Shown piece after piece: positions 21,593-33,181 of a DNA stretch of 64,000 nt. The DNA is taken from contig JAOTOM010005102.1 in the NCBI GenBank assembly GCA_034440615.1, positions 528,501 to 592,500 on the forward strand, in the 5' to 3' direction. The DNA is from Ashinkailepas kermadecensis. Lineage: Eukaryota > Arthropoda > Thecostraca > Neolepadidae. Made by a program: the position numbers and the translations under genes. Position 1 is the first letter of the stretch. The number at the start of each line of letters is the position of its first letter. The notes under the pieces were generated by a model that was not told where the DNA came from, did no database searches, and saw only the letters and a program-made list of their open reading frames with translations.

Positions 21593-23869
21593 TCAATCTG
21601 AGTTGCCGTTGCGGCTGGAGGTACAGTGATCTTCCCAGCTATCGCCTGTGAGCTTGTCGGTGTTGTCATCATGAGCATGGACGCGATGAACGTTGGCGCG
21701 GTTGTCGTGATGGCCACCGCCTCCGTGATGATCGTCGGCTCGGCTAGTGTGATAGCCGCCGCTGCCTTGTTCACCTTCGCCAGTGCTGCCGCGATGAGCC
21801 TCGCTTGCGTTACGAGTGTCGGCACGGCTGACTTGATCGTCGCCGCTGCCTTCTTGTTCGTCACTGTTATCTTCTTGGGTTGACACTCTCATGACGTCTA
21901 CTCCGTGAAGATAGGACTGAATGTCTCCGAAAAGAAGGAGGCCGTCCAGTATTTCCAGGGCAGTACCTTGACCTAGATCAACTGTTCTCAGAGGCTTCAG
22001 AGTGCTGATGATGTCAGCTCCAAGAAGACAGTCGAAGTCTCCGATTGTGTCTGAGGACATATCGTTGAAGAACGAATCTGCGAGTCGTACACCTCGTGTC
22101 TTGAGTGTATCGACTAGATCCTTGACGCCGGGGATGGTGTACTGCAGGTTCATCTGTTCATCGACTAGGAAGTCGTGTCTGGTGGAGGCTGTAGGTGTGA
22201 AGATGACGTCACACGTAACTGTCTTGTAGCTGACGTCTTGCACCCCGATACAGGTTTTTACCTTGTATTGGGTCTGTGGCGATTCAGAGCAGAATCCCAG
22301 TTTGTTGGCTAACTGCTTGCTAATGCACGAGGCTTGCGAACCGTAGTCTACCATGCACCTGACGCGTTCGCAGACTTCTCCGTCGTTGACATGCATGAGA
22401 ATAGACATCGATGGGAGTAGTACGGACTGTCCTTTGTGTGTACTGTTGCAGATGATGCGCAGACTGCTTTGAAGTTGAGTGGGTTCGCCGGGTTTGACGA
22501 CGCACACAGCTGCGATGTGTTGCTTGCTACTGCAAATGTTGCACGGATACGTGAGCCCTGTTGTTCGGCCTTTGCATTCAGTGAGTTTGTGTGCGCCACT
22601 GCATCTGGAGCACAGGTTGAGCTCCTTGAGACGTTGAATTCTCGTATGTGGTGTTGTGTATGTGGTACATTTGAACATGGAGTGTGCACCTTCACACATT
22701 TTGCATGCCTTGAACCTCTGTGCCTCGGTTGAAGCTGAAGGACTTGGGTTGCCAAGCTTCGATGACTTCCCCATCGTATTCTCTGCTTCAGTGTGGAACG
22801 TCTGCAGAGAAGCCTTGCCTTCCTGCCACGTCGATGCACCACGTTGCTGCAGTCGCTGCTGCGGGTTGAACGACTTGGAGAGTTTTAACTTCACCCCAGG
22901 TAGTTCCTTGACCTGCTTCGCTTCAGTCTTCACTTGAGGAGTAGTAGTTCGCATCAAGGATTTGATGACTTCGTTGTAGTTTTCAAGCAGTTGCTTGGTA
23001 CTTGGGAAGTCAGTTTTCAGGAGGGCGCCGAGTTTTGACTTGAAGTTTGTCGGGAGTTTCTCACAGATCATGAAGCTGACGATCTTGCTGCCCAAAGTGC
23101 TTTCCTCCAGAGCGTCATAACCGAAGGTCTTGAGCTCATAGACGGAAACACGCGCAGCATTGAAAAACATCCTGAGTGCGGCGAAGTCCCTCGCTGGTGG
23201 GGACGTCAACTCATGTAGTTTCTTGATGTGCTGCTCGACTATGACGTCCTCGTCAAGGAACTCGTCAGTCAAGAACTTCCTTGCGATAGGGTAGTTGGTC
23301 TCCTCGTTCGAGAGGTGTTTGATGGTATCCAAGGCACAGCCGCGCAGGTAAGTTTTCAAATACATGAGCTTGGCTGCGTCACTGTAGCTGGCGTTGCCGC
23401 CAATGAGGTCGTCGAACATGTGTAAGAAGTCATTGAAACTCATGACATCGTCTTGTGATCCAGAGAAGATTGGCATCTTCAACTTCTGAACGTCCGGTAG
23501 CTTGATGCATCCGGCAGATAATCGTAATCCATCAGGATGTTCTTCTTTCGGGGGTTTCGCCGTTGTCTTTGTGTGATCAAAAACGGCTTTCTTGGTTTCG
23601 GAAAAGACATCGTAAAGCTCGCTTATCCACGATTCTTCCTTGTCACGGTCTTCTTCCTCAGTAAGAAGGGATATGTAGTCTTCATGTTTGCTCAGAACAT
23701 CAGACCATGCCGTGGTCAGTTCAGCCCAGCAGTCTTGAACTAGCTCGGGGGCTTCTTTGCATGCGATGTGTTTCAACACATTTCTGTTGATCCTCGTGAA
23801 AGCGCGTCTGCAGTTTGAACGAGCAGTTTTCGACTGATCCATGATGAAAAGCAACAAAATTATTGACAA
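21593..23869 (-). CDS. BEL/Pao gag plus aspartic protease
   Basis: 758 residues. The likely start is Met10 (23842), giving MDQSKTARSNC; the preceding nine residues are hydrophobic and unlike gag. Capsid-type region at about 110-300. Three cysteine-histidine motifs follow: C389-C392-H396-C401, C420-C423-H427-C432 and C443-C446-H451-C456, the last a canonical CCHC knuckle. The protease signature is VDYGSQAS (Asp508), with Tyr where retroviral-type proteases have Ser or Thr. The tail (670-758) is Asp/His/Gly-rich and low complexity. Confidence 0.9.
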   Translation of the reverse strand: MSIILLLFIMDQSKTARSNCRRAFTRINRNVLKHIACKEAPELVQDCWAELTTAWSDVLSKHEDYISLLTEEEDRDKEESWISELYDVFSETKKAVFDHTKTTAKPPKEEHPDGLRLSAGCIKLPDVQKLKMPIFSGSQDDVMSFNDFLHMFDDLIGGNASYSDAAKLMYLKTYLRGCALDTIKHLSNEETNYPIARKFLTDEFLDEDVIVEQHIKKLHELTSPPARDFAALRMFFNAARVSVYELKTFGYDALEESTLGSKIVSFMICEKLPTNFKSKLGALLKTDFPSTKQLLENYNEVIKSLMRTTTPQVKTEAKQVKELPGVKLKLSKSFNPQQRLQQRGASTWQEGKASLQTFHTEAENTMGKSSKLGNPSPSASTEAQRFKACKMCEGAHSMFKCTTYTTPHTRIQRLKELNLCSRCSGAHKLTECKGRTTGLTYPCNICSSKQHIAAVCVVKPGEPTQLQSSLRIICNSTHKGQSVLLPSMSILMHVNDGEVCERVRCMVDYGSQASCISKQLANKLGFCSESPQTQYKVKTCIGVQDVSYKTVTCDVIFTPTASTRHDFLVDEQMNLQYTIPGVKDLVDTLKTRGVRLADSFFNDMSSDTIGDFDCLLGADIISTLKPLRTVDLGQGTALEILDGLLLFGDIQSYLHGVDVMRVSTQEDNSDEQEGSGDDQVSRADTRNASEAHRGSTGEGEQGSGGYHTSRADDHHGGGGHHDNRANVHRVHAHDDNTDKLTGDSWEDHCTSSRNGNSD

Positions 23870-24155
23870 GCAAAGGTGTAGCCGTAAATATAGGCGAAAA
23901 TTACTAGGCGGAAATCTAAGCGAAAAGCTGGGCGGAAATCCCGCCGAGAGCTACGCGAAAATCCTCCCGAAATCCATGCGAAAATCATGTCCAAAACCCC
24001 TGACGAAAATCTTGCCGAAAAGCCAGATGAAAACCTTGCCAAACGATAACGAACCGATTGTCGAGAAACAATGTGTGGGGCCAATGAATGATCCGGATGA
24101 ATGAGACCGCTAGTGTGACGTACAATTCACCGAAATTAATATTCACAATTATTTG

Positions 24156-24820
24156 TGTAAGAATTATTTCGTGAACCCTACACAAATATGTATGATATCG
24201 ATGGCGTTGAAATTGAATTGTGTCCGTAAGAAATTATTTGTTTTCGTGTCGGATTAGTCCAGGAAATTAATAGGCGAGTGAGGTATTATGCAATAGGCAA
24301 TAGCAGGTAATGAACACGGGGAAACACAATGGCAATGGGCAATCACGGAGGCCGGGCTTACCTTTCGACGAGTTCAGGCAGTTCCACAGCGCTCTGTGAA
24401 TATTAGTCCACTCTTAATGCCAGAGCTATTGTGCGCCCATAGCACCGGTAAGTTGTAGATTGCTGGTAGTAGTTGCAGTTGTAGTTATGCGTTAGATCGA
24501 GCATTCGTCCCGCGCGCGCACGTAGCACGTAGCACTCCCGCTCGCGTCTCGCAGCCGACTCTGACTAACCCCGTGCCAAGTACCGACCCGTATGTGTCAA
24601 GGTCACGTGACCGCCCGAGGCCAAGCACGGGCCCTCCTGCCCGTGATACGAGCGAAGGACGGGATACCATGCGAGTTCGGAAAGGATGGAATGGAATGAA
24701 GAATGGTGGAACAATAATGTTGTGGTTCCGATGATAATTAGTGGCATTTTAATGTATGTATGTATTTAATGCCTGTATTTGAAATGTTATGATTAATATT
24801 GTGCGCGCAGAATTCTCGCA
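24156..24820 (-). repeat. BEL/Pao 5' LTR
   Basis: 665 bp, same ends as the 3' LTR. As the minus-strand 5' LTR it should hold the promoter; no clear TATA box was picked out by eye. Confidence 0.93.
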
Positions 24821-24824
24821 GACC
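24821..24824. repeat. BEL target-site duplication, right copy (GACC)
   Basis: Pairs with 16749-16752. Confidence 0.75.
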
Positions 24825-25125
24825 TGTAAGGGCTCGCAGACTCTGGTACGGGCCTGTACGCATTCGTAAAGATTCACGCCTGTTCGTAAGCGCCCACATA
24901 CGTTCATAAGCGCCCGTAGAAGTTCGTAAAATCCCTTGAACGTTCGTAAGGACCCCAAGACGGTCGAAGGGACCTGTAGATGTTTGCAAGGGCCATTAGA
25001 CGTTCGTAACGGTTCGCATGCTCTTGTGAAGGCCCGTAAGCTTGGTAAAGGCCGGTAGGTGTTAATTGCCTGTAGACGTACATAAGGACCGGTAAACGTT
25101 CGTAAGAGTGTAGACGTTCTTAGGG
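24825..25125. repeat. Degenerate tandem repeat of about 20 bp (CGTTCGTAAG)
   Basis: About 14 loose units with cores ACGTTCGTAAGG and GCCCGTAGA. The left flank of the BEL element ends CTTGTAAGACC, similar to the unit, so the element probably inserted into the edge of this array. Confidence 0.7.
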
Positions 25126-25129
25126 GTCC

Positions 25130-25640
25130 GACCATGGGTGTAGCCACGGTTTCGAAATTGGGGGAGGGGGGACAAACCAGGGACGCGATAAGTTTGGACA
25201 GGATAGAGGAGTAGCCAGCCTCCCCGTCCCCCCGAAAATCCTCCAATTTCAGCCACTTCATTTTCAATGTCAGGTTTTCAGATTTACCATTGTAAAAAAT
25301 GATATATTGGGGACAAAAGGTTCCGCCAAAATTAGCAAATTTCACTCCTTATCATTGCCTATGAACATCTAGCTTTATGTCGTATGTGCTAGGCCCGATT
25401 TCACCATCACCATAAAGCAATGCCGTAAGCATACATTAAACGTTGCCCTCTTGTAGCAGGGAAAACATAAAATATTGGACGATGGTTTTATTGTAGAAAA
25501 TATGGACACACAATAACCTTTCTCATGCTTTCCTGTTTTACGGTGACACATTTCGATGCAATGGCAACCAGGGTGGATAAAGGGTGTCCCACCACACATG
25601 GAAGGTGGCGTCCCTCCGGCCGGGAATAGGCGCCCTTTTG
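25130..25640. other. Non-coding stretch with a short G-rich repeat
   Basis: About 25155-25175 is a G-rich tract (TTGGGGGAGGGGGG). No coding signature. Confidence 0.4.
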
Positions 25641-25915
25641 AAAAGGTTCTAGTGGTCCCGCTTGAATTTTTCAGCCAGAGGCACCCCTATGAAAGAAAAA
25701 GACACCCCTTGGAAGAAAAGACACCCCTTCGGGAAGCACCGAGTGCAATCCGCCCCCTCGAAGTTTTCAGCCAGAGGCGCCCCTCCAAGTGCTTTCGCAG
25801 TGGCACCGCTTTAAAGAAATGGCTCCCCACCAGGTGCTTTCGCAGTGGCGCCGCTCCAAAGAAATGGCGCCACTTCAAACAAGTGCCCCCATGACAATTC
25901 TTGAATCCGCCCCTG
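25640..25915 (-). repeat. GGGGCGCCA-type interspersed repeat (inverted copy)
   Basis: Reverse complement begins GGGGCGGATTCAAGAATT and contains the GGCGCCATTTCTTT and CTGGCTGAAAA blocks of the copy at 13258. An internal unit with GTGCTTTCGCAGTGG is duplicated. Confidence 0.6.
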
Positions 25916-26284
25916 ATTACAACATTGCTCTCTCGCGGTTATGAACTCCGGCTAGTTACAAAATCATGTGCATTCACGTGTGGCTTCTCTTGTAAATTTG
26001 ACAACTTCCGTTGAACCACTAAGAGGAAAGCGGACAACTTGAAAAAAGAGATATATGTCCAGAACAGCAATGTGGCAGTGTAAATTAAAAACCAGCGACG
26101 AGAGCGCCGTCCGAGCAGGTTATCACGGATTCCTTGGGGAGGTCCTAATCATATAGGATATGAGTGCCTGCTATCACAACGGCTGCAAACAAAAAGAGAT
26201 TTGATCCTCCTATTCCTATCACACTCAATCATTGTGCATACACCGGACCTTCGACACCCTCGAAATTATTTAGACATCTCAACA

Positions 26285-27650
26285 TTCGGATATCGTACGA
26301 CAAGCCACGTCGAATGACACCCACATAGCGCAAATTGAAGCCATAGCGACGAAACGCGAGGTATTTGAAAAGTTAATACTAACCTTTGACCTTGATGTTT
26401 GACCTGACATGTCTCGGGTTGAAATGTTACTCGAGGGTTGCTCAAGAGCTATCTCTTGATACCAAACATGGGTAGCTTTGAGGGAAAACGGAGACACGCG
26501 GGGCGACCAAAGAAATGAGCTCGACCTTTTACTTTGCAACTTAATGTGATTTCTGAACGGTATGCTAGATTACCTCACGGCACGTCGAATGACACCTACT
26601 TGATGAAGATTGCAGACATAGCGACGAGACGCGAGGACTTCGGCGCAATTTAAGCTAACCTTCGATCTTGCGGTTTGACACTGACATGTCCCGGTTTGAA
26701 ATGTTACTCGAGGTTCACCACGGGCTATTGCTTGTTACCAAACGTGGGTAGAACCACGTTAGGGCGAAGAAAAAAGTGCGAGGCGACAGAAGAAATCGGT
26801 TTGACCTCTGACATTTGAAATTAGTTCCATTTCGTAACATCATAATACGGCACAATCCATGTCGAATGATACCCACTTGGTGCAAAATGAACCCATAGCG
26901 ACGAATCGCGAGGACTTCAAAATATTAAAACTAGCCTTTGGCATTGAGGTTCGATCTTGACATATCCTGGTTTCAAAAAGTTACTCGAGGGTTCACCATG
27001 GGCTATCGGTTGATAGTGGATCTGGGTAGGCTTGGGCGAAAACCAAAAAAGCGAGGAGACCGAAGAAATCAGCTTGAATTTTGACCCATCGAGATTATTT
27101 CGAATTATCAACTTTCTGATACCGCACAACAAGCGACATCGAATGACATCCATTTTCTGCAAATTGTGGCCATAGCGACGAAACGCGAGGTCATCGAAGA
27201 ATTCAATCAAACCTTTGATCTTGATATGTCCCGGTTTTAAATGTTACTCGAGTGTTAGCCACTGACTATCGCTTGCTACCAGATTTGGATAGGTTTGAGC
27301 GAAAACGGAAACAAAACTGAGGCGATCGGAGGTTTCGCCTTTGCCCTTGAAAAAAATCCATCGCTTAGCTTTCTAATACCGCATAACAAGCTACGTCGAA
27401 TGACGCCCATTTGTTGGAAATTGAAGCGATAGCGAACCTCGCGTTCGGTCGATATCGCTTCAATATCGCCATCTAATAAATCAAGCTAGCTTCTGACCTT
27501 GAAGATTGACCTTGACGTGTATCGGTTTGAAATGTTGCACGATGGTTCACCACAGGCTATCGCTTGGTACCATATTTGGGCAGGTTTGGGTGAAAACGAA
27601 AAAAAAGTGGGAGGCGACCGAAAAACCGGTTTGCGTTGGATCTTGACCGT
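26285..27650. repeat. Satellite array, five monomers of about 257-277 bp
   Basis: The marker CGAATGA occurs at 26311, 26586, 26863, 27140 and 27397, giving periods of 275, 277, 277 and 257. Each monomer carries CATAGCGACGA.ACGCGAGG, a TTGACCTTGA-like segment, GAAATGTTACTCGAGG and AGGCGACC. Monomers are roughly 70-80% alike by eye. Confidence 0.88.
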
Positions 27651-27654
27651 TAAA

Positions 27655-29900
27655 GTGGTTATGTGTGACCTATGTAGTTGCTTCCAACGTGTTCAGTACA
27701 AGCAGAAGCATTTGTGGTAATTGATTCCAACTATCATAAACCCGTCGCTGAATGCCCATGCCCATACAAATACGCCTCTGGCGAACTCGTCGCTGAATAC
27801 GAATACGAATACATTAACTTGACGTACGTGCTTAAGGCTACCCATGACTCCCCTCCATATTATTGAAGATACCCAAGGATACCCAGAGTCTCGTTTGTTC
27901 AAGATATATCGATATATGAGCAGGGTTATGCAACCTAAGACGTATAAAGACTTGCGCTAATGCAAATTTGTTTCCTCGCAAAGCAAAATTTTCTATCCAA
28001 GCGAAATCACAAAATGGTCAAGGTTCATGTTATTCAAGAATGGCCTGGAAGCAGAAATTTCTAACGTTTGCTGATTTACCACTCGGAGATTTTGTGACGA
28101 CAGGTAGCCTGTGAAGTCCGTTGATTGGCTAGATCGGCTTCTAGTATTTTTGGTGATTCATTTGCATGGATATTTTTTAATTTATAAATGATCAAGTACA
28201 ATTTTGCATCGATCATACTCAGGCAACTGAGGCTTGGGGGGACACGAAAGAAATTGAGGGGAACAAATCGCCACTTTTCAAAAATGGGGGACATGTCCCC
28301 CAAGCTGGAGGCCACTGATGAGTTCACAGGTCAGGTCAAGCACATTGTGCTTTAGTCTCAGCTGGGCCGAAATATTTCCCGGAAGTTATCGAATGCAACG
28401 ACGATGTTTTTACATAATGCTATTGAATGCCTCAGAAGCTCAACTGGGAACATTCTGAACGCAATGTCTAGCTGGGTCACGTGAGGAAATGTGAGCTCAA
28501 GTGAGGGCATGTCCTATGCGTGAAATGTGATGCACAATTATTATCCAGAATAACATCTATAATACGATAATGCAGCTTTTAAAAAAAATATATACCATTG
28601 TTGGCTGACAAATGCACTAGTTCCATCCCTACATAAGTGATCATTCCATCGAATTAGTAGTTACCCAGTATGGCCATGGTCTATTGACATGACCTATGGC
28701 AACCCAGATACTTTGAACAGATCACGTGTAACAACAGCGCAAAGGAACTCAATGTCATCACCGGGGGATGATGTTGAGTGGCAGATAGGGATTCGGGGCC
28801 CCGATATTCTCTCCGATTTTTATACAAATATCTCCCAAGCCAAGAATCTTACCTATGTAATTCTTCATTTAACTTCAGACATGAAGTTTAACACGTTTAA
28901 CAATTACAATTAACGTTTAACAATTACAAATTAGTTGGATATTTTCCAAGTTTCTGACGTACAAACTAAAGCGTGCCGGACGAAATAGTGGGTGGAAAAT
29001 GACGGCGAGACATGTTAAGCATATCCAAGCAACACCTCTAAAACCAACGCTTGTGTGCTCTGCCATGTCCCCACGAAACGTGCACATTAGTTATACCAAT
29101 GATGCCAAAACGCACGAAAAATAGCATAGTGCATGATGGCTGGCCTCATCTGAACCAGGACGAATTGACACGAAGATCATGAAATTTGAACACAGAAGTG
29201 TTTCCTACAGCCCTCAGCCATCCTGCAGAATGAGTGTACATAGCTTTCAGAACTAGGATCATATTTTTAGCGCTTTTCGCTTTTTATCTCATACGTATCC
29301 TTCTTGAACATCTTGCGAACATCACTTAGACTGATGCTGGATTTAGTTTGCGTACTGCCTGCCTGCAGCACTTCTCAGAAGTGATCTGCGACTCTGGAAG
29401 TTCGTCGTATTGGCGCTTCCGCGTGCCAGGTAATTCCGTATGTGCTTTATTGCTCTTTCATACAGCTACTGATCCGCTACGAAGCGGAACGGAAGATTCC
29501 AACTCACACAGAGTGATTCGCAGCGCGTTGAATCACAAATTCCAAAGTCTGTAACAGTGTGACACGTGTCCGCGACCTTTATTTGACACCAAGTGACCAA
29601 TGACAAATGCATTCCCACTGAGGGAATACAGCATCATGATGTTGCATGCGCAGTCGTAGAATCATAGAATGTCATTAGGTGGTCCATAAAACCCACATTT
29701 GTCTCTTGGTATTGTGAGCAAAAATGCATACGTCCCAACTGTGTTATTTTTGTATTGCTCGTCCGTTCATTTCCGCAACCTCTAAATGGACACAATCTGT
29801 AATTTGTAGCATGTGGGTATGTGTCTTTCGTCTCCTCCAGATTATGTTTTGCTTTGACTTTCACTCATTCACACATCTACTCGAACGCTCATTCATTTAA
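27655..29900. other. Non-coding stretch, nothing recognised
   Basis: No coding signature. 28230-28320 is a G-rich tract with GGGGGACATGTCCCCC, a near palindrome. Confidence 0.45.
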
Positions 29901-29904
29901 GATT

Positions 29905-30055
29905 CTACTCTCGTGTAGAAAGCAATATTTTTAGAGCGCAACTGTGATGAATAAGACGTTTTGTTTCAGCCAAGTGCTTGTGGACCAGTTACATTTTGCT
30001 CTTGTGTAGAAGAAACATTTTAGAGCGCAATTGTTATGAATACAACGTTATGGTT
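29905..30055. repeat. Direct repeat of about 60 bp, two copies
   Basis: CTCGTGTAGAAAGCA..TTTTAGAGCGCAACTG at 29911 recurs as CTTGTGTAGAAGAAACATTTTAGAGCGCAATTG at 30001 (parts quoted). Confidence 0.65.
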
Positions 30056-30059
30056 CGGG

Positions 30060-32040
30060 AAGCACATGACCATCAACCTAATGCCGAAGTTCAGAGCTGC
30101 TCGTGTAACTAGCGGCGAACTCTGGGAAGGAATTCGAGCTGTTGAAATGCAAGCGTCAGACGGACTCCGTTTCCAGACGAATACTAGAGGTGGTCGACAA
30201 GGGCGGATCGTCACGACATTAGGCCTCGGAAGCAGCCATTAATTGTTTTAGTTTTGGAAGTATTGATGTGTGCTGTGTTTGTGTCTTCGTCTTCGTCAAC
30301 GAAACAGGTCTGCAAAGGCGTGAAGCGCCCTCATGCATTATCCACCCTCAACATGTGGCATACAAGACTGCATAATACGCCATCTGCTAAGCCATAGATG
30401 GTGGTCTCTTGCCAGCGCATGGGCCCAGCTTTCGGATCGGGTCCCTTGGATCGCCCACCGAATTAAGAACTCCGTACCTTGGGCCACGTCATTCCAGATT
30501 GTCACAAGTTCTCAGCTCTTGTAAGTTGCATTCCTGTTTTCTTCCCCAGAAGTAAGAGTTAGGGATCCACCAGCCAGCAGTGGTTTCCAACCCCACACAC
30601 GGCTGCTGCCTACGCCCGAGCACAGAACTGTAACACAAGAAAACAACTGTACACAGATGAATACAGGGAACAGCCGAGGAAGGATGGAGTAAGGGAGAAT
30701 AATGGGGTAGGAAGACTAATCTGAAGACGTCTCTGGCTACAGAAACATACATGAGATAAAATTGGAGTACTTGCATAGTTTCGTAGTCTTCTATGCAACG
30801 GATTCTGGAACTGGATTATGCGTAACGAGAGAGGCTGCTTAACAAACACGGATCTTATGGCGTTAATTATACAGAATATGCTTGGAAAATCGATAGATAG
30901 CCCCACTTCTCTCCGAGCAGCTCTGGACTTCTCAAACATAGATATGCCTAGGAGCAGGGAGATGTGACACATGCCCTCCACAAAATTAGGTTGGGAGGGC
31001 TAATGAACCGAAACGTGCTGATGGTTTAAGGCCGATATCATGTGCACAGCAAGAGACAACACACTTCATCGTGTAAATTGCTGAGTTTAGCCCCGCATTT
31101 GTCTGTCTCTCCCTCCGCCCTCCACGTCTGTCCACCCGCAGTGTCTGTCTCCCCCCTCCCACGTCTGTCCACCCGCAGCGTTTTTGTTTCGGTGCTTGCA
31201 CCTATGTTTCCCAGTATCTGATTTTGTGCGTTCACTAAGAGTTTCCTCGTCACTCATGTACCCGAAGCTCGTATGAATATGCTGCATTTAATTGGCCTCG
31301 TATAGTTTGACATTTAGCTGACCCCGTGAATCAGGGAATCGTCAGTGGGAAGGAGGGATGTAGTCTCCATGAATAATTTGCGTTCCAGATGCTCACCCCA
31401 CGTATCGATTTGGTTGGGTTTGGTAAGCTTAGTCAGTCATGCCCAACTCCAGAAAGTCATGGATGAGTTTATGCCAGTTTGCCACACATGGCTCCTAGCA
31501 GAAGCCGGGACGGTTATGCGTATGATCGAAGCTTAGCTACCCAGCCATTGATGTAGCAGCCCCTCACTCGGGCACAAATATGTTGACACCTCCACCATAA
31601 ACTAGCAAACCAGCTTTCGGGGCATACGTCAGCCTAGATTGGAGACGTGGCTGGTTAAGACAGCTCTCCCTTTCTGGTGGCAGTAAGCCATTACCTGGCT
31701 GCAGTATCCAGCCAGTCGGACCGGCCCAGTTATCATGCATAGATCACATCGCAATGCAGCCTTGCACACAGTGGCGCAGCCAGGATTTTCTTAAGGAGGG
31801 CGCCCGACTCCCCCAAAATGCAGAGGCAAATTTCGGCGCTCGAAACTCGTCGAAAATTTTATTTTTGCTTGGTGAGAACCTCAAAATGTCTTGTTTGATC
31901 CAGTGTACTTTTGATTGCTGGGGTGGTGGGGGGGGGGGGGGGGTGCCTGTGCGAACACGACTCGAGCGTTTTGGGCGAAGGAAATAAATAATGTTTTGCG
32001 GAATTACACAAAACTCCAAGAGCGTAAAACGAAAATCGAT
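30060..32040. other. Non-coding stretch with short repeats
   Basis: CACGTCTGTCCACCCGCAG occurs twice at about 31122-31180. 31770-31990 begins GTGGCGCAGCCAGGATTTTC and includes a long G-run at 31929; its first bases match the right end of the small element at 41250-41450. No gene seen. Confidence 0.45.
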
Positions 32041-32044
32041 TACC

Positions 32045-32462
32045 TACATACTGTAGGCTGGGTCATGGGTGGGTCGATGTTAAGTTTTCAAAAACGGCTA
32101 GTGAAATTATCATGACAAATAGCATTCTGAGCTCACATGATTTTTTTTCTGATTTTTAAAATCAATTCTAGGGTGGCCCCCTCCCGTTTTTTAGGACCAT
32201 GTTTGCCAAAATTAACACCAAATTACAATTTTGTGCATGATGGAATTTATCTAAGTGATTCAAACTTATATCATGAGTAGTACCGTGTGCCTTTTATCAT
32301 ATGTGCGAGTTTCTTAGTCCTGTCGCTTGTGGTTGTAGAGATATTCGTGTTATTAAGTCGAGTTTTGGCAACGCCATCTGTTGAGCGGGAGTAGAACTAT
32401 GGGTGATAACATCCGTTCCCGACGGTTTAATCGAGCGCAAATGTGGGGAAACGACGAAAGGT
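32045..32462. repeat. Left long inverted repeat of the DNA transposon
   Basis: Pairs with 36252-36655. Homology fades just inside the GAAAGGT block. Confidence 0.75.
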
Positions 32463-32469
32463 AACAACA

Positions 32470-33180
32470 TCACCTTCAAGCATGCTTCCCGTGTCTAACT
32501 GACACCTAGAGGCGTCACCACAAAACGCGAGTAGGGGGGGGACTTCAATCGTCCCCGGCGACCGGCCCAGCTTGCATACCTACTTCCGCTACATCGACGT
32601 TCTGTATAGATTCATGGAAAAATCAAGTGGATCAGCCCCCCCCGTCTAGTTGCGAAGCTTACGGCTGGAGCCCCCTATGCCAATCCCTGATGACACCTCC
32701 TGCCACTATTAAACGTTTTACCTTCCAAGTTCCACCAGACGTTTCAGGTGTCGGCGCTGCAGGTAGTCCGATCAACGTTGTTACCAGTTCACACTGAAAA
32801 CGCTGGTGACGCACATCCGCCTTTCTCGTTAGAATGGCTTTGGTATGGGCTGTGGCCTGTGAAATCGAACTTCAGCTAAAGCCGCACAATGACTATCGCT
32901 AACAGGAAACGACATTTTCCAAGTCAAACATGGTTTATTCTTTCGCAAACAGGCCAGCGAACTTCGGACCACCAACACAAGTACACACCTGCACACAACT
33001 TGCTTTCATCCATTCCAGCCATCCTATCTGGTCATCTACAAAACGTCAAAATCAAAGTCCTGCTTGGACTGAAAGGATGGCACCGCTAGCCTATGGCTCA
33101 TCTTCGCACAGATGAATCCATGCCGCGCAGCATCGCCCACAACGGCCGCAGATGCCTCCGTGACACATTTTACAGCCCTT
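32470..33180. other. Transposon interior, no gene
   Basis: Between the left inverted repeat and the stop of the transposase-like gene. C- and G-runs at 32535 and 32637; no coding signature. Confidence 0.45.
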
Positions 33181-33181
33181 T

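Larger units (their letters stand above)
16753..24820 (-). mobile_element. BEL/Pao LTR retrotransposon, full length, frameshifted
   Basis: An 8068-bp element on the minus strand: 665-bp LTRs, a gag-protease ORF (23869-21593), then pol in pieces (21577-17504) with RT, RNase H, integrase and the C-terminal region typical of BEL. GACC is found immediately outside both ends (16749-16752 and 24821-24824), a 4-bp target duplication as expected for this family. The two LTRs differ at about six positions, indicating recent insertion, yet pol is broken by frameshifts, so this copy is probably non-autonomous. No clear primer-binding site was seen next to the 5' LTR. Confidence 0.93.

Noticed and set aside
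26285..27650. A CRISPR-like array
   Set aside because: Units of about 275 bp vary throughout and no short identical repeats with unique spacers occur; it is satellite DNA.
31345..31536. Small plus-strand ORF
   Set aside because: No family motif, no codon bias and no context.
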